DNA of 64,000 nt, from contig NZ_JBEXNL010000023.1 of assembly GCF_040611135.1 (NCBI RefSeq), positions 12,294 through 76,293 on the forward strand, in the 5' to 3' direction. This document shows positions 17,965 to 26,492 of the stretch, in pieces (position 1 is the stretch's first letter; each line of letters opens with the position of its first letter). A program made the position numbers and the translations under genes. Below the pieces are notes generated by a model that was given only the letters and a program-made list of their open reading frames with translations, had not been told where the DNA came from and searched no databases. The stretch is from Tsukamurella sp040611135 (lineage in GTDB: Bacteria > Actinomycetota > Actinomycetes > Mycobacteriales > Mycobacteriaceae).

Positions 17965-18618
17965 TCAGGCCGGACGGACCGCCTGGAACGGTGACGTCGC
18001 GGCCTCGCCGATGTCGCCGACGGAGCCGCGCAGGTGCACCTTGCCCTCGGCGAGCTCGTAGGTGAGGCCGACGATGGCCACGCGGCCCTCCTCGACGCCC
18101 TTGGCGATGATCCGCGAGCGCTCCATGAGCAGCCACCCCGTCTCCATGACGTGCTGCGCGGTGATGTCGTTGACATCCGACAGTCCCTCGCGACGGCCCG
18201 CCAGCACCGACGGCGTCAGCCGCTCGACGATGTCACGGATGTACCCCGGCGGCATGGTGCCGGTGTCGATGGAGTTCACGGTGGCCGCGACGGCACCGCA
18301 GCTGTCGTGACCCAGGATCGCGATGAGCGGCACCTTGAGCACCTCGATGGCGTACTCGATGGACCCGAGCACGGCGGCGTCGATGATGTGACCGGCGGTG
18401 CGGACGACGAACATGTCGCCGAGGCCCTGATCGAAGATCACCTCGGCCGCGACGCGCGAGTCGCCGCAGCCGAACAGCACCGCGGTCGGCTGCTGGCCGC
18501 CCGCGAGCTCGGCCACGCGGGTGTGCCCCTGGTTGGGATGCTCGGGCGTGCCCTCGACGAAGCGCCGGTTGCCGTCACGAAGTGCGCGCCAGGCGCCGGG
18601 GGGAGTTGAAGTGGGCAT
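17965..18618 (-). CDS. canB: beta-carbonic anhydrase
   Basis: 217 aa. Zinc ligands CGDSR (Cys, with the Asp-Arg dyad), and HDSCG (His and Cys) are intact, so it should interconvert CO2 and bicarbonate in the cytoplasm. It matches Rv3588c. ATG 18618 is 10 bp from the divergent mutY start, so the two genes share a very compact promoter region. Confidence 0.9.
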   Translation of the reverse strand: MPTSTPPGAWRALRDGNRRFVEGTPEHPNQGHTRVAELAGGQQPTAVLFGCGDSRVAAEVIFDQGLGDMFVVRTAGHIIDAAVLGSIEYAIEVLKVPLIAILGHDSCGAVAATVNSIDTGTMPPGYIRDIVERLTPSVLAGRREGLSDVNDITAQHVMETGWLLMERSRIIAKGVEEGRVAIVGLTYELAEGKVHLRGSVGDIGEAATSPFQAVRPA

Positions 18619-18627
18619 GGGTCCATA

Positions 18628-19548
18628 ATGCACCTCGTGACTCCCCTTCGAGACAGCAGGCGAGATTCTGTCCCGGATTTCACACGGGTGCTCGCGTGGT
18701 TCGACGCCGCCGAACGCGATCTGCCGTGGCGCCGGGCCGGGACGAGCCCGTGGGCGATCCTCGTCAGCGAGGTGATGCTGCAGCAGACGCCCGTGGTGCG
18801 GGTCGAGCCGGTGTGGCACGCATGGCTGCGGCGCTGGCCCACGCCCGCCGACCTGGCCGCCGCCACCGGCGCCGACGCGGTCCGCGCGTGGGGCAAGCTC
18901 GGCTACCCGCGCCGGGCGATGCGGTTGCACGCCTGCGCACAGGCCCTCGTCGAGCGGTGGGACGGTGCCGTGCCGCGCACCGTCGACGATCTGCTGTCGC
19001 TGCCCGGCGTCGGCGACTACACCGCGCGTGCCGTGGCCTGCTTCGCCTTCGGCCAGGACGTCCCCGTCGTCGACATCAACGTCCGGCGGGTCCTCGCGCG
19101 AGCGGTCGACGGGGAGTCCGACGCGGCGGCGCCGTCCGCCCAGCGCGACCTTCCGGCCGCGGTCGCGGTCCTCGCGACCGTCCCGCCCGAGCAGCGGCCG
19201 CGACTGTCCGCCGCGCTGATGGAGCTCGGCGCGCTGGTCTGCAGCGCCCGCTCGCCGCGCTGCGGCGACTGCCCGATCAGCGCCGATTGCGCCTGGCTGA
19301 GGGCAGGCGCACCGTCGGGCACCGTGGCGCCGCGGAAGGTCCAGAAGTACGAGGGCACGGACCGGCAGGCCCGCGGACGGCTGCTCGACGTCCTTCGGGG
19401 CGCCGACGGTGCCGTCCCCCGCGCGCGCCTCGACCTGGCATGGGAGCGCGATCCCGCACAGCGGGACCGGGCGCTGGATTCGCTGCTGGTCGACGGGCTG
19501 ATCGAGCAGACGGTCGACGGTCGGTTCGCGCTGGCGGGCGAAGCGTGA
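18628..19548 (+). CDS. mutY: A/G-specific adenine glycosylase
   Basis: 306 aa. Removes adenine mispaired with 8-oxoguanine. SEVMLQQTPV contains the catalytic Glu (about residue 48), LPGVGDYTA is the helix-hairpin-helix, VVDINVRRV holds the catalytic Asp, and CSARSPRCGDCPISADC is the 4Fe-4S ligand set. The C-terminal MutT-like domain is short. It marks the left border of the accessory block; in M. tuberculosis the next conserved genes (Rv3591c, mhuD) follow almost directly. Confidence 0.93.
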   Translation: MHLVTPLRDSRRDSVPDFTRVLAWFDAAERDLPWRRAGTSPWAILVSEVMLQQTPVVRVEPVWHAWLRRWPTPADLAAATGADAVRAWGKLGYPRRAMRLHACAQALVERWDGAVPRTVDDLLSLPGVGDYTARAVACFAFGQDVPVVDINVRRVLARAVDGESDAAAPSAQRDLPAAVAVLATVPPEQRPRLSAALMELGALVCSARSPRCGDCPISADCAWLRAGAPSGTVAPRKVQKYEGTDRQARGRLLDVLRGADGAVPRARLDLAWERDPAQRDRALDSLLVDGLIEQTVDGRFALAGEA

Positions 19549-19671
19549 AATTTCTATTCACTGGTGTAGGAACTAGCGATAGATTGCCCGCCGGCATCGT
19601 CACGCCGGCGCAGGCGCGCGAGAGCTACGGTCGCGGGGCGCGCTCCGCGACCGCCTCGTAGGCTGGCGCCC

Positions 19672-20508
19672 ATGACCACCTACATCGTCACCGGGGCCAA
19701 CGGCGGGCTCGGCGAGGTCGTGACCCGCCGCCTCGCTGCGGACGGCCGCGTCGTGATGGCCTGCCGCGACGTCGAGGGCGCCCGCACGATCGCCGACCGG
19801 ATCGACGGCGACGTCACCGTCGAGGCCCTGGACCTGGCCGACCTGGACTCCGTGCGCGCGTTCGCGGACCGCACCGGCGAGTTCGACGTGCTCGTCAACA
19901 ACGCGGGGCTGATGAACATCCCGCTGCGCCGCACGAAGCAGGGCTTCGAGATGCAGTTCGGCGTGAACCACCTCGGCCACTTCGCCCTCACCGGCCTGCT
20001 CCTCGACCGGATGCGGGACCGCGTGGTCGCCGTCTCGTCGGTGGCGCACCGGCAGAACTACCGCTGGCGCATGGACGACCCGAACTATCGCAGCCGGAAG
20101 TACCTGCGCACCGAGGCGTACGGGCAGAGCAAGCTCGCGAACATGATGTTCGCACGGGAGCTGCAGCGCCGGTTCGAGGTCGCCGGGTCCGACAAGCGGG
20201 CGTACTACGTGCACCCGGGGGTGTCGCCCACCGGCCTGTTCGCCCGCACTGACACGCCGCTGGACCTGGTGCTCAAGCCCGCCGTGGCGCTGCTCAACAA
20301 CCCGCCGGAGCGGGCCGCGCAGTCGTTGATCCTCGCCGCCACCGACCGCGACCTCGACCCGCACCCGTGGTGGGGCCCGACGGAGCTGTTCCAGTCCCGC
20401 GGCAAGGTCGGCAAATGCTCCACGACCGCCGTGTCCAAGGACAAGGCCAAGTGGGCCGAGCTGTGGGACGTGTCGGAGAAGCTGACGGGCGTCACCTACG
20501 TGGTCTGA
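19672..20508 (+). CDS. short-chain dehydrogenase/reductase
   Basis: 278-aa classical SDR: cofactor motif TGANGGLG, NNAG, catalytic Ser in VSSVAH, and YGQSK (Tyr and Lys). The RMDDPNYR/ELQRRF layout resembles the retinol-dehydrogenase/WW-oxidoreductase-like group. Substrate unknown. TAGGCT is 7 nt before ATG (leaderless). First gene of the accessory segment. Confidence 0.82.
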   Translation: MTTYIVTGANGGLGEVVTRRLAADGRVVMACRDVEGARTIADRIDGDVTVEALDLADLDSVRAFADRTGEFDVLVNNAGLMNIPLRRTKQGFEMQFGVNHLGHFALTGLLLDRMRDRVVAVSSVAHRQNYRWRMDDPNYRSRKYLRTEAYGQSKLANMMFARELQRRFEVAGSDKRAYYVHPGVSPTGLFARTDTPLDLVLKPAVALLNNPPERAAQSLILAATDRDLDPHPWWGPTELFQSRGKVGKCSTTAVSKDKAKWAELWDVSEKLTGVTYVV

Positions 20509-20550
20509 CTTGTCGGCCCTCCTCGCTACCGTGTGCGCGAGGGGGAGGAA

Positions 20551-21339
20551 ATGACGGAATTCAGCGATCCGGGGCGACTCGTCCCGCGGCGCGTCGCACT
20601 CGCCGGTGACTGGCACGGCAACACCCGATGGGCCGTGCACGTTCTGGACGAGGCCGCCCGCCGGGGTTGTGACGTGGTGGTACACCTGGGTGATTTCGGG
20701 CTCTGGCCGGGGCGCGACGGTGCGCGGTACCTCGCCGATCTCGATCAGCACCTGCAGCGGCTCGGCCTCGCTCTGTTCTGGGTGGACGGCAATCACGACG
20801 ACCACGGCGCCCTCGCAGCACTTCCGCTGACCGACAGGGTCCACGTCGTCTCGTCGCGCATCGTGCACCTACCGCGCGGATTCCGGTGGGCGTGGCACGG
20901 TCGTACCTGGCTGGCCATCGGCGGCGCGGTGTCGATCGACAGGAACTCACGCATTCCGACGCGGTCGTGGTGGTCGCAGGAGGCCGTCAGCGATGCCGAT
21001 GTGGCCGCGTGCCTCGCCGGCGGCCCGGCCGACGTGATCGTCGCGCACGACGCACCGTCCGGCGTGCCGACCGTCGAGGCGCTGGTGGGTGATCCGGTGT
21101 GGAACCTCCCGCCGGACATCGAGGCCGATTCCGCCGCGAACCGCCGCCGCCTGCGCGAGGTGGTCGACGCGGTCCGGCCGCAGAAGCTGTATCACGGGCA
21201 CTACCACGTCGCCTACCACGAGCCCCTCGTGCTCGCCGACGGCCACGACGTCGCCGTCACCGGACTCGACTGCGACGGAACGTCATTGGACGGCAATCTG
21301 CTGGTCCTGCCCGCCGAGCCCTCAAGGGGATCCCGATGA
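20551..21339 (+). CDS. calcineurin-type metallophosphoesterase
   Basis: 262 aa. All metal-binding motifs are present in order: GDWHGN, VHLGDFG, GNHDD, VAHDAPSG and GHYH. Substrate may be a nucleotide, RNA end or phosphoprotein; sequence does not say. ATG 20551 has GGAGG just upstream (spacing short); GTG 20533 is an alternative. Overlaps the next gene by 4 bp (ATGA), implying joint function with the ADP-ribosylglycohydrolase. Confidence 0.82.
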   Translation: MTEFSDPGRLVPRRVALAGDWHGNTRWAVHVLDEAARRGCDVVVHLGDFGLWPGRDGARYLADLDQHLQRLGLALFWVDGNHDDHGALAALPLTDRVHVVSSRIVHLPRGFRWAWHGRTWLAIGGAVSIDRNSRIPTRSWWSQEAVSDADVAACLAGGPADVIVAHDAPSGVPTVEALVGDPVWNLPPDIEADSAANRRRLREVVDAVRPQKLYHGHYHVAYHEPLVLADGHDVAVTGLDCDGTSLDGNLLVLPAEPSRGSR

Positions 21340-22265
21340 ACTACCGAAACGCATTGATCGGCCTGGCCGCGGGCGACGCCTGGGGGTATCAGGTGGAGTT
21401 CACGTCGTACTCGCGGATGGGCGGCGCCGTCGCGCCACCCACCGGCACGTGGGTGATCAGTGACGATACGCAGATGACGCTGGCCCTCGAAGATGCTCTC
21501 CAGCCCGGGCAGTCGGTGGCCGAGGCCACCGCGGCGATCGTGCGGGAGTTCAGCGCGTGGGCCCGTTCGCCGCTCAACGACCGCGCGCCCGGCAACACCT
21601 GCATGGGGTCGATCCGCAACCTCGACGCGGGCAGGCAGTGGTTCGAGCCGGGCGGGGCGATCGAGTCCGCGGGATGCGGCGCCGTGATGCGGCTCCTGCC
21701 TGCCACGACGGACGACGATCGCTGGGTCGGACTGACGACCCTGCAGGCGGTGATCACGCACCGGCACCCGCTCGCGGTGATCTCGGCCCTCGTCCTCGCC
21801 GACGCCGTCCGGCGACCCGAGGGGCGGTTCCTCGCCCGGGGCATCGAGCTGATCGACGCGATCAGCGACGGCGGCTGGCCCGGCCTCTCCGAGCCGTGCC
21901 TCGCGGAGGTGTTGGCGCCCTTGCTGATCGACATCCCCTCGTGGATCGCCTCCGAGGCTCCCACGCTGCGCAACCATCTGGTCGCAGCGCAGGGCCGTCT
22001 CGCGCGCGGGGCCGACGGTGACCCGTGCGCCGGCGTCGGCGAGGGCTGGGACGCCGGTACCGCCACGGCGCTGGCTCTCATGGTCGCCGATGCTCCGCTG
22101 TCGCCGTTCGCGGCCCTGCAGTGGGCCGCCACGTCCAACGGCGATTCGGACTCCATCGCCGCGATGGCCGGAATGCTGATCGGAGCCGGTGCCGACTCCC
22201 CCACGTTCTGGGGAGACGCGGGCGTCTCGCCGACCTTCGAGCCCGAGTACCGACCGCGCCTCTAA
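21336..22265 (+). CDS. ADP-ribosylglycohydrolase family protein
   Basis: 309 aa. Binuclear magnesium site of the DraG/ARH family: ISDDTQM at about 41-47 and NGDSDSIAAMAGML near the C-terminus. Members strip ADP-ribose from proteins or nucleic acids or act on related substrates. Coupled by ATGA overlap to the phosphoesterase gene. Together they could remove and trim a nucleotide-derived modification; that is inference. Confidence 0.85.
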   Translation: MNYRNALIGLAAGDAWGYQVEFTSYSRMGGAVAPPTGTWVISDDTQMTLALEDALQPGQSVAEATAAIVREFSAWARSPLNDRAPGNTCMGSIRNLDAGRQWFEPGGAIESAGCGAVMRLLPATTDDDRWVGLTTLQAVITHRHPLAVISALVLADAVRRPEGRFLARGIELIDAISDGGWPGLSEPCLAEVLAPLLIDIPSWIASEAPTLRNHLVAAQGRLARGADGDPCAGVGEGWDAGTATALALMVADAPLSPFAALQWAATSNGDSDSIAAMAGMLIGAGADSPTFWGDAGVSPTFEPEYRPRL

Positions 22266-22270
22266 TAGTC

Positions 22271-22300
22271 CGCAGTTATTGCGGATACGCAGTTGCTGCG
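22271..22300. promoter_or_regulatory. paired palindromes upstream of the small HTH gene
   Basis: Two short palindromes of form CGCA-N5-TGCG, starting at 22271 and 22288, are 17 bp apart (direct repeat of CGCAGTT). They lie just before TACGGT (22302-22307), a possible -10 five nt from the ATG at 22313. This looks like an operator for a dimeric repressor, perhaps the HTH protein encoded next. Regulator identity is inferred. Confidence 0.55.
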
Positions 22301-22312
22301 CTACGGTGAATC

Positions 22313-22678
22313 ATGCCCCCCGAACGCGACGCCCTGGAGCGGATCCGCCGCCTGCTCGCCGCGGCAGCGGAGGAGCCGGACGCCGAGGCGCTGCCCCATC
22401 TCCGCGAGGCCGCTGACGAACTGACGATGCTGATCGACGAGACCATGGCGCGCGCGGTGGTGGACGACGGAGCATCGCTCCGCGCGGCCGGTGCCACCGC
22501 GGGCCTCACGGAGAACGCCGTCGGGCCGCGCCTCGCTCGCACGAAGACCCTGGGCGGCTACGCGAATGATGCCGGCCGCGTGACGGCCGCCGGCGTCGAG
22601 CGGGCCCGCTACGACAAGGAACGGGGCGAGCCCGCCCCGGCTCCCCCGCTGCGATTCACACCACGCCGCAGGAAATGA
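22313..22678 (+). CDS. small helix-turn-helix-like protein
   Basis: 121 aa. N-terminal half is acidic and helical; the centre (SLRAAGATAGLTENAVGPRLA) reads like a HTH, and the C-terminus is Pro/Arg/Lys-rich. No known named family that I can assign. It lies upstream of the VWA gene on the same strand (33-bp gap), so it may regulate or belong to the VWA/GIY-YIG unit. Confidence 0.55.
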   Translation: MPPERDALERIRRLLAAAAEEPDAEALPHLREAADELTMLIDETMARAVVDDGASLRAAGATAGLTENAVGPRLARTKTLGGYANDAGRVTAAGVERARYDKERGEPAPAPPLRFTPRRRK

Positions 22679-22711
22679 CCCTTCATCACCTGAAGAAACA
22701 GGGGGGACACC

Positions 22712-23353
22712 ATGACCGACGCCCGCAAGACCCACATCTACTTCCTGCTCGACCGCTCGGGATCGATGGCATCGATCAAGACCGCCACCGAGGAGGGCTT
22801 CGACGCCTTCATCGCCGAGCAACGATCGGGCGAGGGCACATGCTTCGTCTCGCTCGCGCAGTTCGACACGGAGTACGAGGTCGTCTTCGGCTCCACTGAC
22901 GTCGCAGCCGTCCCGCCGCTGGTCCTGTATCCCCGCAACAGCACCGCGCTGCTGGACTCCATGGGCCGACTCATCCACGACGCCGGCGTGGAACTCGCCG
23001 CGCTCGCCGAGGACGAGCGACCCGGCACCGTCATCGTCGCGATCATGACCGACGGTCTCGAGAACGCCAGCACCGAGTACACGCACGCCGCGATCAAGGC
23101 CCTCGTCGAGCACCAGACCGAGAAGTACGACTGGCAGTTCCTGTACATGGGCGCCGACCAGGACGCCATCGAGGTCGGCCGAACCATCGGCGTCAAGGAC
23201 GACTACGCCGTCACCTACTCGCGCGGCAAGGCCAAGGACGCGCAGGAGATGGTGGGCCGCAAGGTCCGCGGCTACCGGTCCGCTCGGCTCGACGGTGCCC
23301 CCAGCGCCATGCCCGCCTTCGCCCCGTCCGAGCGGCGCGAGGCCGCTGAGTGA
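22712..23353 (+). CDS. von Willebrand factor A domain protein
   Basis: 213 aa, a single VWA domain. MIDAS residues: DRSGS at 14-18 (DxSxS), a Thr in NSTALLDSM, and Asp in IMTDGLEN. Ends with a basic segment. GGGGGGA upstream of ATG is a strong ribosome site. GTGA overlap with the GIY-YIG gene suggests the two proteins act together. Cytoplasmic, no signal peptide. Similar VWA proteins act as scaffolds in stress and conflict systems. Confidence 0.82.
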   Translation: MTDARKTHIYFLLDRSGSMASIKTATEEGFDAFIAEQRSGEGTCFVSLAQFDTEYEVVFGSTDVAAVPPLVLYPRNSTALLDSMGRLIHDAGVELAALAEDERPGTVIVAIMTDGLENASTEYTHAAIKALVEHQTEKYDWQFLYMGADQDAIEVGRTIGVKDDYAVTYSRGKAKDAQEMVGRKVRGYRSARLDGAPSAMPAFAPSERREAAE

Positions 23354-24600
23354 GTACCCGCGCAGCTGTCGACCGGTGGGCCGACGCCGAAGGTTTCCGT
23401 CCGGCGGTTCAGTTCAAGGGAACCAAGTCGAATATCGGAGGACAACAGGGCGTCCGATATTCGGGCTTCTACCTCCTCATATTCACCAACGATACCTACT
23501 ACCTCGGGGAGTCCGTCGATCTCCGATCTCGGATGGGCGGCCACATGCGGCACTGGGGCGACGAGATCGCCGACGTTCGATTCCTCCGCAGAACGCTCTC
23601 CAAGCCGCAGCTGCGGGCTGCCGAACGGACGCTGATCCACGGGCTCAACCGGGTCGTACCGAAGCAGTGCCGCAACACCACCCACGCGAGCTACACCTCG
23701 CACAAGAACGAGCTCGTCGACCTCCTCGACGACGACGAGCAGGCCGCCTGGGTCGCAGACGCTGCGTCGTTCAATCAGAACGACCCGTCGTCCTTGAAGC
23801 CGATCGCGGCTCAGCAATCACTCAAGTACCACACCGCGGCGAAGCGATTCCGCTCCCGGCCGGACCACGCCCGTATCGTCTCTACGCTGCGAACCTATTT
23901 GGAGACCTGCATCCCGGCACCACGTAGGACCGAATTCCACGGGTGGAACGTGAGTACCGGCGCATCAGGGGGCGATCGACTCCTGTGCGTCTCCGTGGGA
24001 CGCATGGAGTCCTTCGTCGTCTTCAAAGACAACCACGGCTTCATCAACATTCCAGCGGAGTCCATCGGCATCACGGAACGGCGGCGGCTGAGGCGACTGC
24101 ACCCGGACGTCCGGCGCGTGGACATCCGCCGGTACGACGATTTCGGGGACGTCGCGATCATTCACGCCACATCGCTCGCGGCGATCGACGCTCTACTCTC
24201 CGACGAAGCTGTCCAACGCGGTGCACAGACACTGGCGTACAGCGTGATGCGCAAGCACCCGAGTGCGTATACGCGCTACCACTGCCCACAGGTGGTCGAA
24301 GACGTCTACCAGGCTGATGGTTTCACCCGCCCCGCCGCAGCGGACGAGGAATCGCAGATCGGGCCCAACGAGATCGTGATCGAAGCCGACGTGGCCGCGC
24401 AGCCACTGCCGTCCGAGCCGGAACCCGAACTCGTCGAGTCCGTCCCTGATGAGATCCCGATCGATTGGTTCGTCAACGCGGGTCCAATCTCAACTCATCG
24501 GAACACTCCCGAGGACTTCCGAGCCAACGGCGAATGGCGAATGGCGAATGGACCCCGACCCGAAGTACGAGCACAAGGTTCAAGAGATGCTCGCCGGTGA
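23350..24600 (+). CDS. GIY-YIG-like nuclease domain protein
   Basis: 416 aa. The N-terminus has a GIY-YIG pattern: GFY at 39-41, YLGES at 51-55, Arg at 59/61, His65, Glu92 and Asn100, so metal-dependent strand cleavage is plausible. The remaining 300 residues are unrecognised. Base composition is visibly lower in GC than the core genes. Starts at GTG overlapping the VWA stop. The last residues are encoded by three copies of GGCGAAT followed by a tail (to 24600) that may be an off-frame artefact; two copies would fuse it to the next frame. Confidence 0.65.
   Translation: MSTRAAVDRWADAEGFRPAVQFKGTKSNIGGQQGVRYSGFYLLIFTNDTYYLGESVDLRSRMGGHMRHWGDEIADVRFLRRTLSKPQLRAAERTLIHGLNRVVPKQCRNTTHASYTSHKNELVDLLDDDEQAAWVADAASFNQNDPSSLKPIAAQQSLKYHTAAKRFRSRPDHARIVSTLRTYLETCIPAPRRTEFHGWNVSTGASGGDRLLCVSVGRMESFVVFKDNHGFINIPAESIGITERRRLRRLHPDVRRVDIRRYDDFGDVAIIHATSLAAIDALLSDEAVQRGAQTLAYSVMRKHPSAYTRYHCPQVVEDVYQADGFTRPAAADEESQIGPNEIVIEADVAAQPLPSEPEPELVESVPDEIPIDWFVNAGPISTHRNTPEDFRANGEWRMANGPRPEVRAQGSRDARR
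24529..24549 (+). repeat. heptanucleotide repeat (GGCGAAT)x3
   Basis: Three perfect tandem copies of a 7-bp unit at 24529-24535, 24536-24542 and 24543-24549, inside the 3' end of the GIY-YIG gene. Because 7 is not a multiple of 3, loss of one copy puts the upstream frame directly into the downstream frame (start 24548), giving one protein of 522 aa. Checked by hand: with two copies the codons read GEWRM then DPDPK. Confidence 0.85.
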
Positions 24601-24925
24601 GCGCATTGCCGTTCGACGACGGCGCAACGTCAGCGAGGGCGTTCCCTTCGACTCACGTGGCAACTTGGTTTCCGTGATGGACATCCTGATGACGGGGACC
24701 GTCGTGAGCAACCCCGGCGACGGCCTCTCCGTACGTGTTACGTGGGATCCACCCCAGCCACCTCGACGCTGGTACCTGTACACCAGTCAGGACACCGTCT
24801 GGTCCGTTCCTCGCGGGGTCGGCCGTCACTTCGACAGCCTCAGCGCGTTCACGTTCGACGGCGCCGCCCAGGACGTCGCCTACTGGCGCAACCAGCCCTT
24901 CTGGGCGGCGCGGTTCGGCGACTGA
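24548..24925 (+). CDS. unknown protein, in-frame continuation of the GIY-YIG gene after one repeat loss
   Basis: 125 aa if started at ATG 24548; ATG 24587 (with AAGG nine nt upstream) is an alternative start. No family recognised. The N-terminal part is charged and helical (KYEHKVQEMLAGERI), the rest is beta-like with several Trp (RRWYLYTSQDTVWSVP). It overlaps the GIY-YIG frame by 53 bp and has no good ribosome site at 24548, so it may be the C-terminal domain of a longer protein, separated here by repeat number. Confidence 0.5.
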   Translation: MDPDPKYEHKVQEMLAGERIAVRRRRNVSEGVPFDSRGNLVSVMDILMTGTVVSNPGDGLSVRVTWDPPQPPRRWYLYTSQDTVWSVPRGVGRHFDSLSAFTFDGAAQDVAYWRNQPFWAARFGD

Positions 24926-24983
24926 GGTTCGAACCGCTCCGCAGATTAAGAACCGTTCCCGTTCGCTAAGCCCTGGAGCACAC

Positions 24984-25444
24984 ATGTTCGTTCAGTACGT
25001 CGAACCACGCCGCGAGCGGTGGTCTCTCTTGCAGGAGACCACGCCCTTCACCATCGACACCTGCACGGCGCTCTTCGTCGAAGCCAGACCATCGGAAGCC
25101 GCAGCGATCGTCGACAGGTTCGATCTGCACGCCGAATCGGACGATTCGAACCGCGGCTCCTTCTGCATCGCAACGACGGCATCGGGCGCTTCACCTTCCT
25201 CGTCTCGAGCGATCTGACGCGAGCGGCGCATGAGGTGGGGCACCATCCCTACCACCAGCTCTACAACAGTCATTCCCCGTGGTGGAAGATGGCGGACCCG
25301 ATCGATGTCGCCGACCTCGACGACCTCGCCGGATTCGTGCTCCCGTCCGCCGCGCAGATGGCGCCAGTCGGAATCGTCTCCACGTACAGCTTGCCCAACG
25401 ATCGTCCGGATGAGGAGCAGTTGCGCCGCGACTGGTCGTCCTGA
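24984..25444 (+). pseudogene. frameshifted gene of unknown function
   Basis: The first frame starts at ATG 24984 (GGAG upstream) and reads MFVQYVEPRRERWSLLQE up to FCIA; it then runs into unrelated Ser-rich codons and stops at 25217. From about 25172 the -1 frame continues sensibly (NDGIGRFTFLVSSDLTR to a stop at 25444). One missing base near 25169-25172 explains it; restored length is about 153 aa. Either a real disabling mutation or an assembly error. No family recognised. Confidence 0.6.
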
Positions 25445-25498
25445 CGGCTCATACCCTGCCCATGGAATCACCGCCGGCCGCCGACTGTTGAACCTTGC

Positions 25499-26206
25499 AT
25501 GCGCGTGGACGTCTGGACCGATATCAACTGCCCGTTCTGCTACATCGGCAAGGCCCGCTTCGAGGAGGCGCTGGCCGCGTTCCCGCAGCGCGATCAGGTC
25601 GAGGTGGTCCACCGATCCTTCGAACTCGACCCCACCGCGGGCGGCTCCGAGCCCGTCATCCCCCGGATCGCGGCCAAGTACGGCATCTCCGAGGCGCAGG
25701 CCGCCGCGAACGAGCGCGGCCTGGGCGCTCAGGCGCAGCAACTCGGCCTGCCCTACCAGGTGGACGGCCGCGACAGCGGCAACAGCTTCGACATGCACCG
25801 TCTGCTGCACTGGGCACTCACGCTCGGTCGCCAGGAGGCGCTGCTGGACGCGCTGTACGCCGCGAACTTCGCCGAGGCCGAGCCGGCCTTCGGCAGCCGC
25901 GACCGGCTGGTCGCGATCGCCGAGTCCGCTGGGTTCGACGGTGCCGCCGCCCGCGCGGTACTCGACGATCCGACCGCCTACGCGGACGCGGTCCGTGCCG
26001 ACGAGGAGACCGCCAAGCGGATCGGCATCGGCGGCGTCCCGTTCTTCGTCTTCGACGGCAAGTACGCCGTCTCCGGCGCGCAGCCGCCGGAGGTCTTCGC
26101 CGAGGCGCTGACCAAGGCCCGCGGGGAGGAACCGCTCACCGTCATCGGCGGTGACGACGCCGAGGCCTGCGGCCCCGACGGCTGCGAGCTCCCGCAGCGC
26201 GACTGA
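25499..26206 (+). CDS. DsbA family oxidoreductase, FrnE-like
   Basis: 235 aa thioredoxin-fold protein without a signal peptide, so cytoplasmic. Active site CPFC at 11-14, long helical insertion, and cis-Pro in GGVPFFVF. The C-terminus adds CGPDGC, a second cysteine pair. FrnE-type proteins act in thiol redox or polyketide-related isomerisation and oxidative stress. Start at ATG 25499 with no clear ribosome site. Confidence 0.82.
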   Translation: MRVDVWTDINCPFCYIGKARFEEALAAFPQRDQVEVVHRSFELDPTAGGSEPVIPRIAAKYGISEAQAAANERGLGAQAQQLGLPYQVDGRDSGNSFDMHRLLHWALTLGRQEALLDALYAANFAEAEPAFGSRDRLVAIAESAGFDGAAARAVLDDPTAYADAVRADEETAKRIGIGGVPFFVFDGKYAVSGAQPPEVFAEALTKARGEEPLTVIGGDDAEACGPDGCELPQRD

Positions 26207-26260
26207 ACCGCGACCTACGGCGCGGTGAGCTATCTGCTCGCCGACACGCCCTCAGGGTCG

Positions 26261-26336
26261 GCTCACGATGTCGAACTCCTGTGAGCCAGAGGTGGCGTCG
26301 CGCACGCCTGGACGAACTGGACCCGACATCGTGAGC
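26261..26336. repeat. 13-bp perfect inverted repeat
   Basis: GCTCACGATGTCG (26261-26273) and its exact reverse complement (26324-26336) are separated by 50 bp. It lies in the tail-to-tail gap between the FrnE-like gene and the ABC permease, directly before the half copy of the composite element. The loop is long for a terminator. Could be remains of a small mobile element or a structured RNA. Confidence 0.65.
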
Positions 26337-26354
26337 GATCCGCCGACACTGATT

Positions 26355-26460
26355 CCGGGACAGGGCCATGCACCCCGCGCATGCCCCGGAGCCCGAAGAT
26401 ACCCTCTGAGCTGCAGATTCGCAGCCATGCGCGGCACGCATGACAATCGGGAACGACACG
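26355..26460. repeat. composite intergenic element, solo right half (copy 3)
   Basis: Holds only the end module of the element: hairpin CATGC/GCATG at 26367-26383, a central segment with CTGCAG, hairpin CATGCG/CGCATG at 26426-26442, and the terminal CGACACG ending at 26460. The two hairpins are 59 nt apart, as in the right half of copy 1. No hairpin array follows. Tail-to-tail intergenic position like the other copies. Confidence 0.7.
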
Positions 26461-26492
26461 CGCCCCGTCGACTCCCCACGCCGCCCGCATCG

